Part shown: piece after piece, positions 51,905 through 63,656 of the stretch
How positions within the stretch are numbered: position 1 is the stretch's first letter
Layout: each line of letters begins with the position of its first letter
Assembly: GCF_964355755.1 (NCBI RefSeq)
Contig: NC_092675.1
Location: 20,412,912 to 20,476,911, forward strand
Direction of reading: 5' to 3'
Length of the DNA: 64,000 bases
Source of the DNA: Antedon mediterranea
Taxonomy: Eukaryota; Echinodermata; Crinoidea; Comatulida; Antedonidae
Program-made: the position numbers and the translations under genes
The notes under the pieces: generated by a model
What the model was told of the DNA's origin: nothing
The model's input: the letters and a program-made list of their open reading frames with translations, nothing else
Database searches by the model: none

Positions 51905-52530
51905 AGCAGTTAGAAACTAGGTAAGTCTGTGTCACCTGGAAAACGTACTGTAACACCTGTATGTAGAATTGTGTAGGACTTATGTACTTAAGTATACTAA
52001 AGAAATTTTGACTCACATATATACTGTAAACCACCTGTGTAGTGTAACATGTGACACAGAGTATAAGGGTCACTCCTTATTCAAACTGATGATAGGTTCA
52101 TACTGAAGAAAGTCTGTGCCACTTGTGTACATACATAGTGTACATCTGTAAACTTATGTAAAGCCACCTGTTGTGGTATGTGTAAACCCCCTGTGTAGTG
52201 TAACATGTGACACAAAGTAAAACCTTATTCAAACCTTAAGGTCAAACCTTATTCAAAATGATGATAGGTTCATACTTTATAAAGTCTGTGCCACTTGTGT
52301 ACATCTGTAAACTTATGTAAAGCCACCTGTTGTGGTATGTGTAAACCACCTGTGTAGTGTATACATGTGACACAGTGTATAAAGGTCAATCCTTATTCAA
52401 ACTGACGATAGGTTCATACTGAAGAAAGTCTGTGCCACTTGTGTACGTACATCTGTATATGTTAATACATAAAGCCACCTGTGGTTGTATGTATAAACCA
52501 TTAGATGTGGTAGATGTATTTGAATATATA
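51905..52530. repeat. ~150-175-bp tandem repeat, about three copies
   Basis: GATAGGTTCATACT...AAAGTCTGTGCCACTTG occurs near 52086, 52262 and 52408. ACCTGTGTAGTGTAACATG (or a close form) occurs near 52033, 52188 and 52349. A fourth, diverged half-unit starts near 51925. Spacing is about 146-173 bp. Confidence 0.8.
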
Positions 52531-53404
52531 CAGGTCAATCCTTATTCAGACTGTTAATACAGCATTAATGATGTTTATTTCTGCACTCTTTTTTGTGTGT
52601 AGCATGTTTGTTTGTTTGCTCATTTCATTACCTGCAAGAATAAGAAACCATAAGATAGAGTTAGGCGCGCATAGTACACTATAATAAAGCAAGTCAGGTT
52701 GAGATTGTCGTTTCAGATTTTTCTGATTCAGTAGTATATTAAGGTTTAATATACAGTACTATAATCAAGAAAATATTTTTTATAAATATTTATTTTATCT
52801 TATTAACAAAAATACTGAAATTCATCAAGGAACATCATCATTTAAAAGGAACAGGGTAATATAAAGGATGACGATGAAGGTGAGATACAGGGGAATTCCC
52901 TTTTCAAGGATCAATGAGCAACATACTGTACCATTTATGAAAAAATGTGCACTCAGTTCCTTATAAATGTTCCAAAGTATATAATAAAATGACTTAGACA
53001 TACTACTCAATGATATTGTAGCATAGACCACAAGAAACCCAATAAGTTCCTTGTATACATACTGTATTCAATCACAAACTATACTATCAACATTCCAGTA
53101 ATTGATGAATGATTTATTTATTGCTGTACCAAAATATAATGTAAACTACTAGATGGCAAACACAATTCATGTTCTATTCAAGTACTAACTATAAATACAG
53201 CAACATTGTACTGTAATTGAATGATAAATCAATTCTAATATATTATACCCCAAATTAGTATAAACTACTTGTACTACTACTACTACAACAAATCTAATAA
53301 AGCTCTTTGTAATATTTAATACTTGAAACTAAAAACAATAATATACAACCTGTTGAAGAGTCAGACATTATTCAAATACAAACTATGTATGATTGTTACT
53401 GTTA
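52531..53404. other. Gene-poor stretch, nothing recognised
   Basis: AT-rich. A 68-codon minus ORF at 52825-53031 has hydrophobic runs but no splice context or recognised family. Confidence 0.4.
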
Positions 53405-53568
53405 GGCTCTGTCTACACTATCAAACTTTATGTGATAAAAAAGTGTGATGTGCCCAAAGTTGGTAGTGACATGCACAAATATAGTAGTGATATGACATCA
53501 TCGTGTCCATATAGAAACACAGCACACTTTTTTGTCACATAAAGTTTGATAGTGTATACAGAGAGCTT
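53405..53568. mobile_element. MITE family 1 copy
   Basis: Ends GGCTCTGTCTACACTATCAA and TTTGATAGTGTATACAGAGA. The interior is more diverged than average (GTGCCCAAAGTTGG, GTCCATATAGAAACAC). Confidence 0.85.
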
Positions 53569-54180
53569 TTAAGTGTCTGTCAAATGGATGGTTGAATGAT
53601 GCACAATAGTACAGTTACTGTAACACTGCTGACATTTGCACCTGAAGGCAAGGGAAGAGTGGGAAGACCTAAACAAAACTACAGTAGTAGTAGAGAATAA
53701 CATTGAACAGAGAAGGATCAAGTTGGACAGAATCATCGAATGTAGCCTCAAACAGGGAATTGTGGAGGCTATTTATTATTGTCTATGGGGAGAGAAGAAA
53801 TATAATATAATAAGGATAATAATTAATCTACTGTATTTTATAACACACCTCGGTGTATACATGCAATTTGAGTGGTTAATTATGCATCACATGCTGTTCG
53901 GTATTAGTTCGGAAGTGCTATCTAATGGTTGTAATGGACATTCAGCTTAAATGGTAAAAATCTTGAGAATTTTTTGCCATGCAAGGTTGTTGAGTGATCC
54001 GACCATACTCAAAAACCTTTAGTACATCCCTTCTTCTCTGCGTCCAAAATGCGAGTGTTGCCCTTTTTAATGGCCTAGCTTCCCGACAATGATTCAAGAT
54101 GGAAGAAGTAGTTTAGTTGAATAAAACTTTTTAAAAAAAACCACCAATAGATGCACTGATTATGTTTAAATAACAAAGTA

Positions 54181-54800
54181 TAAACTGACTCTAAACAATG
54201 AGAGGCAAGCTCATTAATGAGTTTTATACTTTAGAGAAGATGGATACATGTGGAGTAATCTACAAAGTCACCTGCCGCAACTGTACACAAGTTTACATTG
54301 GGGAAACAGGGAGGGCATTACAAACACGAATTAATGATCACAAAAAAGATGTTACAACAAACACGGGGGGAGTAATGACTAGGGCCTCCAGAACATCCAC
54401 ATCTTTGATCATACACAAATCTGCCATTACAGAACATGTCATAAAACACAATCATGTACCAAACTGGGAGGCTACCATCTTAACCAAAGAGCCTAAACGC
54501 AAAGACAGACAGATTAGAGAATCATTACATATAAGGAGAAATAAGGAGAAGACCATGAACCGGGACACTGGAGCCCACGAACTCTCGCATTTGTACAATG
54601 ATTTGATAGACACATCACCTGGCCGAGCCCCGCACAACCTCCAACCTACAACCGGAGGCGTACGACGTCATCAACAGATGACGTCAAGAATGACTAAGCT
54701 GCATTAACACTCCGCAGTCAGTTGAGAAGGATCTCTGATAGAGATCGAAACGTTCGAGTAAGTACTCCGTTAACTTGTGCTTTTACAAAAACGAAATTTG
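54181..54800 (+). mobile_element. 5'-truncated Penelope-like element with GIY-YIG ORF
   Basis: The ORF 54198-54707 (169 aa) encodes GVIYKVTCRNCTQVYIGETG, ALQTRINDHKKDV, AITEHVIKHNHVPNWEAT and RQIRESLHIRR, the GIY-YIG nuclease found at the C-terminus of Penelope-like reverse transcriptases. No RT domain lies upstream within the window, so it is truncated. The natural stop TAA at 54705-54707 is followed by GATCTCTGATAGAGATCG and AAACGTTCGAG (54730-54757), the stem-loop/GAAACG 3' feature seen in such elements. The ORF is undamaged, so the copy is relatively young. Confidence 0.85.
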
Positions 54801-56868
54801 TCATCTATACAAAATCGAAGCTAAATGAAATTCTTTCAAGACTTTAGAATACAGTTAGTAGAGGTGTGAATAAATAAGGAATGTGCTAAATTTGTTTGAT
54901 TGACTGCTCTACTGCTCAAAGCAGTCAATCTTTCAACGCATAAACATAGTTAGAACAGAGTGCAATAAATGATAAAAGCTACATTATACTGAAACACAAT
55001 ATCCTACAGCCATCCAGTACTGACATTGCTATTCAGTTGGTACAGTTTTACACTTAAACCACTTGAATATATCAATATTTATCAGATACTGTACTGTAGT
55101 TATCTAATACTATACACTAATTATATTTTAGGCAGCATGTATGATGAGTCATCTGTGTGCACAGTGTGTCATAAGCAAAATATTTTGACACCATACATGG
55201 CAATATTCTTGCTCAATACCATTGAAAAATATACTATACAGTATACATTAGAATATTATTACAGATTTACCATAGCACAAATATATTCAAACCTCAATTC
55301 GAAATAAGCAATGTTTAATATTATTAAATTAAAGTCATCTTCTTATTTATAGGTTAATCAAAAAACACATTGATGACACGCCAGAAGCCTACCCTAGTAT
55401 CTGTAATTGGAAATCTTTCATTAATATGAATCTAGATTTGTTATCACTTGTTTATCACTGTGTGTGAATATTAATTTTTAACTAAAACCATTAATAACTA
55501 TAGATAAGGCTTATTATAATGAAATTAACATACTGTAATGCACAAGGCTCAAACGTACGGTATCTCATATTGGAGAAAATCTCATATTTAAACTTTATAC
55601 AGTATACTGTGAATAGACAATACAGCCTACAGTACAGTATCATGCATTTATTTATTTATTTATTATGAATGCAGCACTGCAGTTTGTGAATAGTCTCAGC
55701 AAATTGTACAATAAGCAAATTTGTATGCTTTTAATTGTATTCGCATAAGGCTGATACTTGGTTAAAATCTAATTAGAAAAGTCTGTAAATAAATTATTAG
55801 AAATGTCTGACAGTAGCAATCGTCGTTGTCATTCTATCTGTGCAAATTAATGCATCGGATAATACAGTAGGTGCCACACAATAGCCGGCTTGCACTCATT
55901 AAATCCAAGTTTAGTGCAACTGCAAATTATAATTTTGTACTGTACAGCACAATGTACTGTGTTTTTCTTTTTGTATTTTGAAGGATGCACCTTTGAATCA
56001 TAACCAATTTAAAGGTGATATTGGAATCCAAATAAATAAATAATTGATTGGATGTGGCAGAAATATAATATTAATCAATAATGTTAAATTATTGTATCTA
56101 GGGAAATTTGTTTGTAGTTTTTACTAAAATGATTTTATATTCAATTTATTCTCCTATCCAGTATGCTTCTGTTAAATAATTTTTTGTAATTGATATATAC
56201 TGTTACTGGTACGACTACGAATCACTGCTATTTATACTACAGATAACACATGTATTATATATTTATAGTGAGTTATTGTAATGGGTAATACCAAGAATTG
56301 AAGATCTTAAGAAGTAAACTTTTAAGCAATATTTCTGAATAATAAACCATTATCTTATTTTTGTCCACAGTTGTACTTCTTAAAAACCAATGAATGAAAT
56401 GTTGTTGAAAATAGTGAAAGAAGGCAGAGATTGAATGAAAGATACTGTACATGCAGTAGAGGAAACAAAAGGAAAGCATTCTTAAAAGCTGGAAATAATA
56501 TAAAACAATTGCTGGTTTTCTGGCCTTCCTATTGTTGAATACTCCCTGGTTTTGATGAGTTTGATATAAGTTTGATTGAATAATAGCTTTAAATTCACTA
56601 ATGCCCTCCTCTCAAGAGAACTTATCAGGCCTGCCCATCAACATGTATCATGATATTTGGGTCTCACATTAAGTAGACATGTGATAGTAACAACCTTTCA
56701 TGTTCACGATAAGCCAGATAATACAATGAAGATGCCGAGTCGAAAAGTAATTCTGCACAGAATGACTGTTAGACTCAATAGCTGCATAGCCATATGACAA
56801 GTTATGAAAATGAATTTCGTTATTACAGTATAATATATTGTTTAAAATAGGAAAACATCATTACCATT
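54801..56868. other. ABHD17 3' flank, otherwise gene-poor
   Basis: AT-rich. A perfect 11-bp stem, GATTGACTGCT/AGCAGTCAATC, lies at 54898-54930. The part next to 56868 should include the ABHD17 3'UTR. ORFs of 68-93 codons (55026, 56273) have no recognisable features. Confidence 0.45.
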
Positions 56869-58755
56869 TCATTTTGCATCTGTTGTAGGTTTTTCAGTTA
56901 CATTAGATTGTTCCTTAGGCGGAGGCGGCGGCTGCTGGACTGTCTGTGCGGGTGTCTGTGCGGGTGTCTGTGCTGTCGTCGGATGAGTCGTCTGTTGCTG
57001 TTGTGATTGTTGACTGTGCTGAAGCTCTATTGAGGTAAAGTGTTTCAGTCGTTCCAAGTATTGACTGTACAACTCAACATCGTTGTGTCCAGCGCCCTCG
57101 ACCCATAGAGGATCGACAGCTCGTGGACACTTTTCAAACATTGCAAGCCCGTGAGAGAAATCAATTACTTCATCTTCTGTTCCGTGAATGACTAGCACAG
57201 GGGATGATACCTTGGTTATCTTGTCGATACTAATGTAAACAAAATTATATTAGATCATTTTATGCTCATTGTCAAATATTGTTGAAGACAAAAATGCCTA
57301 AGATTATTAAAGCAGTCATTCTCTGATACCAGTATCCAATAAATTTCATGTAATTATACAGTTAGAAAAAATGTGTTTAAAAAAGTTTACTGTACATTAC
57401 TGTAGTCTATTGTACACATCTTGAATAAAAGTTACCACCAGTCTGTATAGAGTACAGTACTAAGTTTCTTGGCAAACAAATCAGTTTTTATGCAAAATTC
57501 TTTTTACTCTTGCATAGAACATCAGTGTACAGTATTAATGGATGTCAAAGTACAATGGTCTGAGCATGGACCTACAGTAAGGTCCATAGTCAGTCCAGAC
57601 ACTCATGTAACTTGGATGAAGATCCAAATCATAGGATGTTTAGAGTTCATAAAATAGTATAATAATGAATATTTAGTTTTTAAGCATTAGCTGTAGTGTA
57701 TTCTAAATGAAACATCAAAATGAAACTGCAAAATAAATATTTTTCTCTTTTTTCTTTACAGTAATTCAATTGAATATATTAAAACGTGCAGTGTTACCGG
57801 AATTGAGTGTAACAGTACAAAATCAAGGCAAAATATCTTGGTATGAATTAACGATAACATCATTGATTGCTGTCATTGTTAAAGTTACAATAATATGATT
57901 CTTTATTTAATATATAAACACATTATTTAAGTAAAAATTATTTACATAAATGAATAAACAATTGATTGTAGATATATTGTTAAAGTTACACAATATTATG
58001 AATCTTTACGATACTTTAATCTTTATTAATATATAAACACTGTATTTTAAAAAGTAAAAATTATACATAAATTATTATTAAAATATAAATGTATACAATA
58101 CAAACCTTGGGAATGCATCAAAGCACCATGTTCGTTTTGTCTCTGGGAAAGCGACTCTCATGCCAGACATTAACGGGGAATGCAGGATGACAGCGGCGCA
58201 CTCGTATCGGGAAGCTAAATCCACTGTCGGCACCGTACCTATACTCTGTCCATATAAAACTATATGTTCTGGACTAATTCCATAGCGAGTCCTTAACGCT
58301 TGCCATGCAGCATCAACATCTGCATATAAATTTCTCTCCAATGGTTTGCCCGTGCTAGCTCCATACCCAGAATAATCATAGCTAAATATATTGCAATTAA
58401 TTCTGGTACCTAGTCCTAGATAGAAACTGCTCATTTGACCAATATCAACTGCATTCCCGTGACTGAAAAGAATGGTAAAATGTGGATTTTGGGAACAACG
58501 CACAAACATGCAGGCTACTTTATTTCCACGTTTGCTCCTAGTTGAAAATACTTCAATTGATTCTTTTTCCTTTTCTCCGTATTGCCATTCTGCTCGCTCT
58601 GATAATTTTAAAGCAAACTTTGATTCTGTAGTGTCCACAGCAGTGAGTTCATATGTAGGCTCGGGTGGAAGAAAGGCTAACTTCGCTGCGATCCGAGACG
58701 GGCAAGGTGGGCAACAAAAGAGACAACACAACTCACCTACGCTTAGCCCATTCAT
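56869..58755 (-). CDS. ABHD17: ABHD17 protein depalmitoylase (alpha/beta hydrolase)
   Basis: Two coding exons on the minus strand, 58755-58106 and 57229-56869, GT-AG and in phase, giving 336 aa. ABHD17 enzymes remove palmitate from membrane proteins such as N-Ras and PSD-95, and anchor through their own palmitoylated N-terminus. The start [20 protein letters not shown] has the Cys cluster at residues 10-18. I chose this Met over one 13 residues upstream because family members begin MNGLS. The hydrolase core has [23 protein letters not shown] (nucleophile S171), GTEDEVID (D236) and GAGHND (H265), with spacing equal to the mammalian S-D-H triad. After residue ~285 comes a Gln/Thr/Pro-rich tail with TPAQTPAQT and PPPPP that most family members lack or have shorter. 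Orthologous to the ABHD17A/B/C group; which one cannot be said. Confidence 0.95.
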
Positions 58756-60133
58756 ATTGAAAATCGACTCTCTATTCCAAATAATACGACACAATTACTA
58801 TATATTTTAACTTACAGTTAAGATACATAAAATCAATTAAAAATTTAATAGATATAGAAACCCACTTGATGTAAAAAGTTGAAAGTTATAAGGGAGTTTC
58901 TATGTCCTAAAATAAATTGACAAACCGGAAAAGCATGACGTCATTAACAAATAAAACTTTTGCGGCTGCGTAGAGTTTCATTAATCGATTGGTTTTTTGT
59001 TAGTGTTTGTTTCCTCAATGTAATTTATTGCCGCCGCAAGAGGACGTGATCACATTTCGGGGAAACAATACTACTACTGTATTTTATTTGTCCATTCAGC
59101 CATTCACCTTTTGAATCAATCGCACATACAAAATGCGGTATTTATTAAAATATATATATAGAAACTTCGAAAAGAGTATACATACAAGATACAAAGAACA
59201 ATAACAAGTAAAATTCTTTTTTCTAAAGCTAAAAAAAAAATTATTAATCTGTTGCCAATCCGTTATTAATTTCATGATAATAATTCTTTCTTTGATTTTT
59301 ACAGTAACATAATTTTAATCGTATAAGCAGTGTCTTTTTTGTTAAATGTTGAATCAGTTTAACCAAACATTTTAAGTAAATAAACTTCATCCTCAGTCCG
59401 CCTTTCTTAGTTGAAACAAATAGTATCATTTTGAGATTCAGTCATTCAATTGACATTCAATTTACTGCATCTACAGTTATGATCATCTCTGGTGCGTTTA
59501 ATGTTTATTGTATAAGAATACTCTACTCACAAATATAAAAATGAGTCAATAGTCTATACATAATGTTCAGAAATTTATTTAACAAAGAAAAAAATATAGT
59601 TAACATCAGGATTTCATAACCTTAGGCCTATATTCAATTTCATGCAAAATGAGTCATATACCTTGAGATACAAATAGTAATTCCAATACCTATCCATGAA
59701 TTTTTAATGGCAAGGCCTAAATAAAAGTTCAACAAAAATAAAAAATTACAAGTTTTGACATTCAAATATAAGTAGTGGATAATATAAATGTTATCACACC
59801 TAGCATTTTAATTCATATAGTACTGTGCTGTAAATACAATCTATTCTTTATCTATGCAACAGGCAATTGTCCAAAGTTAGCCAGTAGTACTAAATTAAGT
59901 TCAATTCCAACAAAGAAATTGTGTACATATCCATTGACTTGTGAGTTACTGTTTCCATATCCCCCATTAAAATTCACCATAAAATAATTCCTTTTATATA
60001 ACACCTATATAAATTCCTGTCATTTGATTGGACGAATGTGGGTCACATGGCGTGCAATAGTACGCACTATTCAACGATCGTTAAATAGTACTTTTTGAAA
60101 CATTTTTGTGTACGAAAAAAAAACGTCTAGATG
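58756..60133. other. ABHD17 5' flank and spacer
   Basis: ABHD17's promoter and any 5'UTR exon should lie just above 58755. GCCGCCGCAAGAGGACGTG at 59029-59047 is the only GC-richer patch. The rest is AT-rich with no gene recognised. Confidence 0.4.
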
Positions 60134-60310
60134 TTATATAAAACAAATAATGAATGTTTTGTATTCGTGTAATGGTACAAATAATGGCACTTGGTGAATG
60201 ATGAAAGGTTATATCAACTCGGCTTTGCCTCGTTGATATAACCTTTCATCATTCACCTCGTGCCATTATTTGTACCATTGCACTCATAAACATTCATTAT
60301 TTGTATAATA
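60134..60310. repeat. Long near-perfect palindrome, ~80-bp arms
   Basis: The left arm, about 60134-60218, pairs with about 60232-60310 around a 13-nt centre (TCGGCTTTGCCTC). The inner 50 bp are nearly perfect (GGTACAAATAATGGCAC, GAATGATGAAAGGTTATA and their complements). No ORF. Probably a foldback element. Confidence 0.9.
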
Positions 60311-60581
60311 TTCAGTAGTCTACAATAGAACTTTCATATATTACTTGTGATCATTATGAATTGGCGTAATGAAGTTGTTGGTCTAAAAGTGATGCTTTCT
60401 GATTAGGTGATCAACACTAGGCAGATCATCGTTTGTGATATACTAATAATATACCTAATTCTATACTAATTCTGTATTTTTTTCTGTTTGCCTGATATTA
60501 ACATGCATCTACCATTACTACCAGCTGCATATCCTATTGGTCAGGTCAAGAAAAATACATTATGTAATTGTTACCTGTCTA

Positions 60582-60744
60582 AAGCTATGTCTACACTATC
60601 AAACTAGTTTGACCAAAAAAGTGTGATGTGCCCAAATATGGTGGTGATATGCCCAAATATGGTAGTGATATGACATCATCATGTCCATATATGGGCACAT
60701 CAAATTTGTTTGTCACATAAAGTTTGATAGTGTAGACAGAGCTT
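60582..60744. mobile_element. MITE family 1 copy, full length
   Basis: TA then AAGCTATGTCTACACTATC at the left; TTGATAGTGTAGACAGAGCT then TA at the right. Typical interior (GTGATGTGCCCAAATATGG, GACATCATCATGTCC). Confidence 0.92.
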
Positions 60745-61132
60745 TACAGAAGATCCATCAAGATTATGTTAATTCTCATTTTTAGAATCTTGTCAATAGA
60801 GGCAATATTTTCTGTTTACATAATGTAGTCAAAATTTGTAACCTTAAAATCATGATTAATATTTAATAATTAAGTTATAAATCTACAAATAACATTAATT
60901 TAGTCAACTCAAGGTCATAATTTTGGTCAATCAGCATTTCATGTATTGTGTATACAGTACAAAGTTGTTACAGCATTTCATGTAATGTGGTGTATATGAT
61001 AAAGTTATTTTTAGTTGTGTAAATTTTTATTATTTATACAAGTTGACTTTTAAATGCTTTTTTGTCCATAATACTTGTTTTCTTTTTATGTCTAAATGTA
61101 TTGTAAAAATAAGCACTTCTAATATCCTCAGT

Positions 61133-63656
61133 CTACTTTAGTTTGGCAGCTTTCATAGCCTTGCGGGTCTTAGTTGGTTCAGTATCTTGTAATGGTTCCT
61201 TGGTTATGATGCCGGTATACTGGTTACCAAGTAGCTCTACCTGTACCTGTGTACCAATCTCTGTCATGGTAGATGGTAAATATGCGTAACAAATACTCTT
61301 GTTTAAATAGTGACTAAAGCAACCTGATGTGGTATTCCCTACAACCTAAAAAGCGAAAATGTTAGAACCAGTTTACAGAATAGTTTATGACGTTTAAAGA
61401 CCCATTCCTACAATGCGTGTTGGGATTTATAGCGGGCCACATAAATTATTAGAATCTTATTTTCACATTTTAACTATTTAAAGATGAAAAAAGTTATCGC
61501 AATAGGACCATATAGTATTTATTTCTACATCAAATGTAGTTTCTGACCTTAAATTAGATCCAAAAAACGTAGGAAATTTTGCTTAAAATAATTAATAAAT
61601 GACCGATTTGATTTTAATCTACCTTCTTCTTTAACTCACCTCTCCATTTATGCGTATTGTTTCGTTTCCTTCAGGGTCAACGTTGTCCGTATCTACTGTC
61701 AGTAAAACTAACTTCCTCTTTAAGCCTTCTTCCTTGAGTGCTATTAAAGCATCTTTACCAATGAAATCAGCTTCCTGATAAAACATTATTACAATGTAAA
61801 GCTTTGTCTACACCATCAAACTTTATGTGACAAAAAAATGTGATGTGCCCATATATGGACACGATGATGTCATATCATTAAAATAGTTAGGGATATCACT
61901 ACCATATTTAGGTACATCACACTTTTTATGTCGAACTAGTTTGATAGTGTAGACAGAGCTTTAATCGTGGATTTATTACAGTTTAGCATCGTGAGGTAAT
62001 TTCCCGATTGATCGTAATCAAAACGGTACTGTATTGTATGATATTTAGTAATTTAAACAAAGAACTCATATAGCGGCAAATGCTGAAAATAATTGAGTGT
62101 ATAAAAGGCAAAGAGAGAGAAAAAGTCTACATATTATATAGTTTTCCAAGCATACATTTGAGTTTTTTCTAGAATTATTTAACTTTAATTAAATCTACCA
62201 ACCTTTTTTAACTTGATAAATGGTTGCAGACCTGCTTCTAGTGGGTTGTTATCTGTTAACATCTGAACAAAAAAAGAACAATTGTTTGAATTGCTTCACC
62301 ACCTCATATCAACACAGTACTCTTGTTATTTGATTGGCTGATTTTTATATTATGTGCTGTTATTTTCTCTTACTGTAAGTATGCAGTCAGCTTGATATCT
62401 TTGTGCCATGCAATAGGCAGTTACATAAAGATATTACATAGAGATATTTAGTGAACCATAATAACTCTATGATAAAACTAAACAATTGCACCATCTATAA
62501 ATTCTCTGCTTTAATGAGTGATTGAAGGAAGTAGGGTCCCCCCTTGATCTACAGTTACAGAGTATGGTACTTACGCATACTTAAAGATGTATTGTCCCTT
62601 TGTCAAATTCCAAAAAAAAAAACAAACAAAAAAGATTTCGAAAAAAAGTGGCTCATTTTGAAGTATCATAATAGTTGAAAAAAAATCATTTAACTGAAAT
62701 ACAGACGTTTTTTGGTTCAAAAAATAACTTTGACTTCCAGTCAAAGTTTTCTATCAAAACATATCTCATATTATGAAACGCGCTTATTTGGCTACTCTGT
62801 ATGCATAATCATAAACTTCCCTGCGATCTGTGTAAAAACACCTTCTTATCCGTGACGAGTTGTAAACAATCCTAATTAACATCATGCATAATTTATACTC
62901 ATGGTTTCAAATCTTTGTTTACTTTCGCTCGGGATGATTATCCAGACAAAATTAATTTAGCTGTTAATTACGTAAAATTGTTGTTTTTGGCTCGAATTTT
63001 CGACTTAAGGTGAATAACTTTAATATTACTTTGATATGGCCAATTTAAATTTAGAATATTTTGACCTTCATTTTTTTGTGTTTCAAGGGACAATACATCT
63101 TTAAGATAGTGCAAACAGTTATTCAAAATGTAGTGTAGCCTGCAAATGCTTACCTCTGCTCCCCACATCCTAAATCCTTTCTCTAACCTCATCACATTGA
63201 TGGCATACGTTCCAAAATCTCCAATACCAAATGGTTCACCAGCCTTCATCAATGTGTCATACAGTTTCGCTGTGTCTCCTTTATCATGATAGAACTCCCA
63301 TCCAAGTTCACCTAAAAAGAAATAAAAAAAGAAACTTATAGTAAGGTACGATTTTTAATTTTTGAAATGTACAGTATATGTTAATTGACATATTCATATA
63401 AGACACATGTGTTGACAATGATGTTATATCTCTTGTACCTGTATATGATATACGCAGTGCCTTCACTGTGACGTCACCTATCTTAATGCTCTGGCAAGTC
63501 ATAAATTTAAATGCTGCATGACTGACATCGGACTCAGTGACTTTGGCTAGTATATCTCTTGACAGTGGTCCAGCTATACTTAGACAAGCGACATCATCTG
63601 TTACATTCTTAAATTGGACGTCATATTTTCCTGCATAAGCTTTTTCTTCCATCCAT
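61133..63656 (-). CDS. DMGDH: DMGDH, dimethylglycine dehydrogenase, C-terminal exons
   Basis: Five in-phase exons on the minus strand: 63656-63439, 63311-63154, 62262-62203, 61774-61640 and 61345-61133 (stop at 61133-61135), about 261 aa. The N-terminal FAD-binding part lies beyond 64000. DMGDH oxidises dimethylglycine to sarcosine in the mitochondrial matrix, passing the one-carbon unit to tetrahydrofolate. The visible part is the folate-binding GCV_T and barrel domains: [121 protein letters not shown] and [11 protein letters not shown]. The [22 protein letters not shown] and NTTSG segments fit DMGDH better than sarcosine dehydrogenase or PDPR. Three TE copies sit in its introns, one ending 25 nt from an acceptor. 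Confidence 0.93.
61398..61582. mobile_element. MITE family 5, TTAA-type, short copy
   Basis: TTAA then AGACCCATTCCTAC at the left; GTAGGAAATTTTGCT then TTAA near 61583-61586. The 185 bp matches the right part of the copy at 30892-31517 (GGGATTTATAGCGGGCC, AGTTATCGCAATAGGACC), so it is an internally deleted sister. It lies in the last DMGDH intron. Confidence 0.85.
61799..61961. mobile_element. MITE family 1 copy next to a DMGDH acceptor
   Basis: TA then AAGCTTTGTCTACACCATC; TTTGATAGTGTAGACAGAGC then TTA. Its 61799 end lies 25 nt from the start of the exon at 61774 on the transcribed strand, inside the region where a branch point and pyrimidine tract are expected. Confidence 0.9.
62585..63100. 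mobile_element. MITE family 3, long copy
   Basis: TTAA then AGATGTATTGTCCC; GGGACAATACATCT then TTAA. At 516 bp it is longer than the ~345-bp sisters. The centre (GTGACGAGTTGTAAACAATC) is unique here. It lies in a DMGDH intron. The ORF crossing its right end is not genuine. Confidence 0.88.

Noticed and set aside
53636-53950. 104-aa plus ORF just before the Penelope fragment
   Set aside because: The start (KAREEWEDLNKTTVVVENN) looks coding-like, but it does not match the RT region expected upstream of GIY-YIG and soon turns into AT-rich noise.
54452-54637. 61-aa minus ORF within the Penelope region
   Set aside because: It is antisense to the clear GIY-YIG reading frame.
61133-63656. Sarcosine dehydrogenase or PDPR instead of DMGDH
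   Set aside because: The segments [33 protein letters not shown] and VVGNTTSG fit remembered DMGDH sequence better than either paralogue. A database search would settle it.
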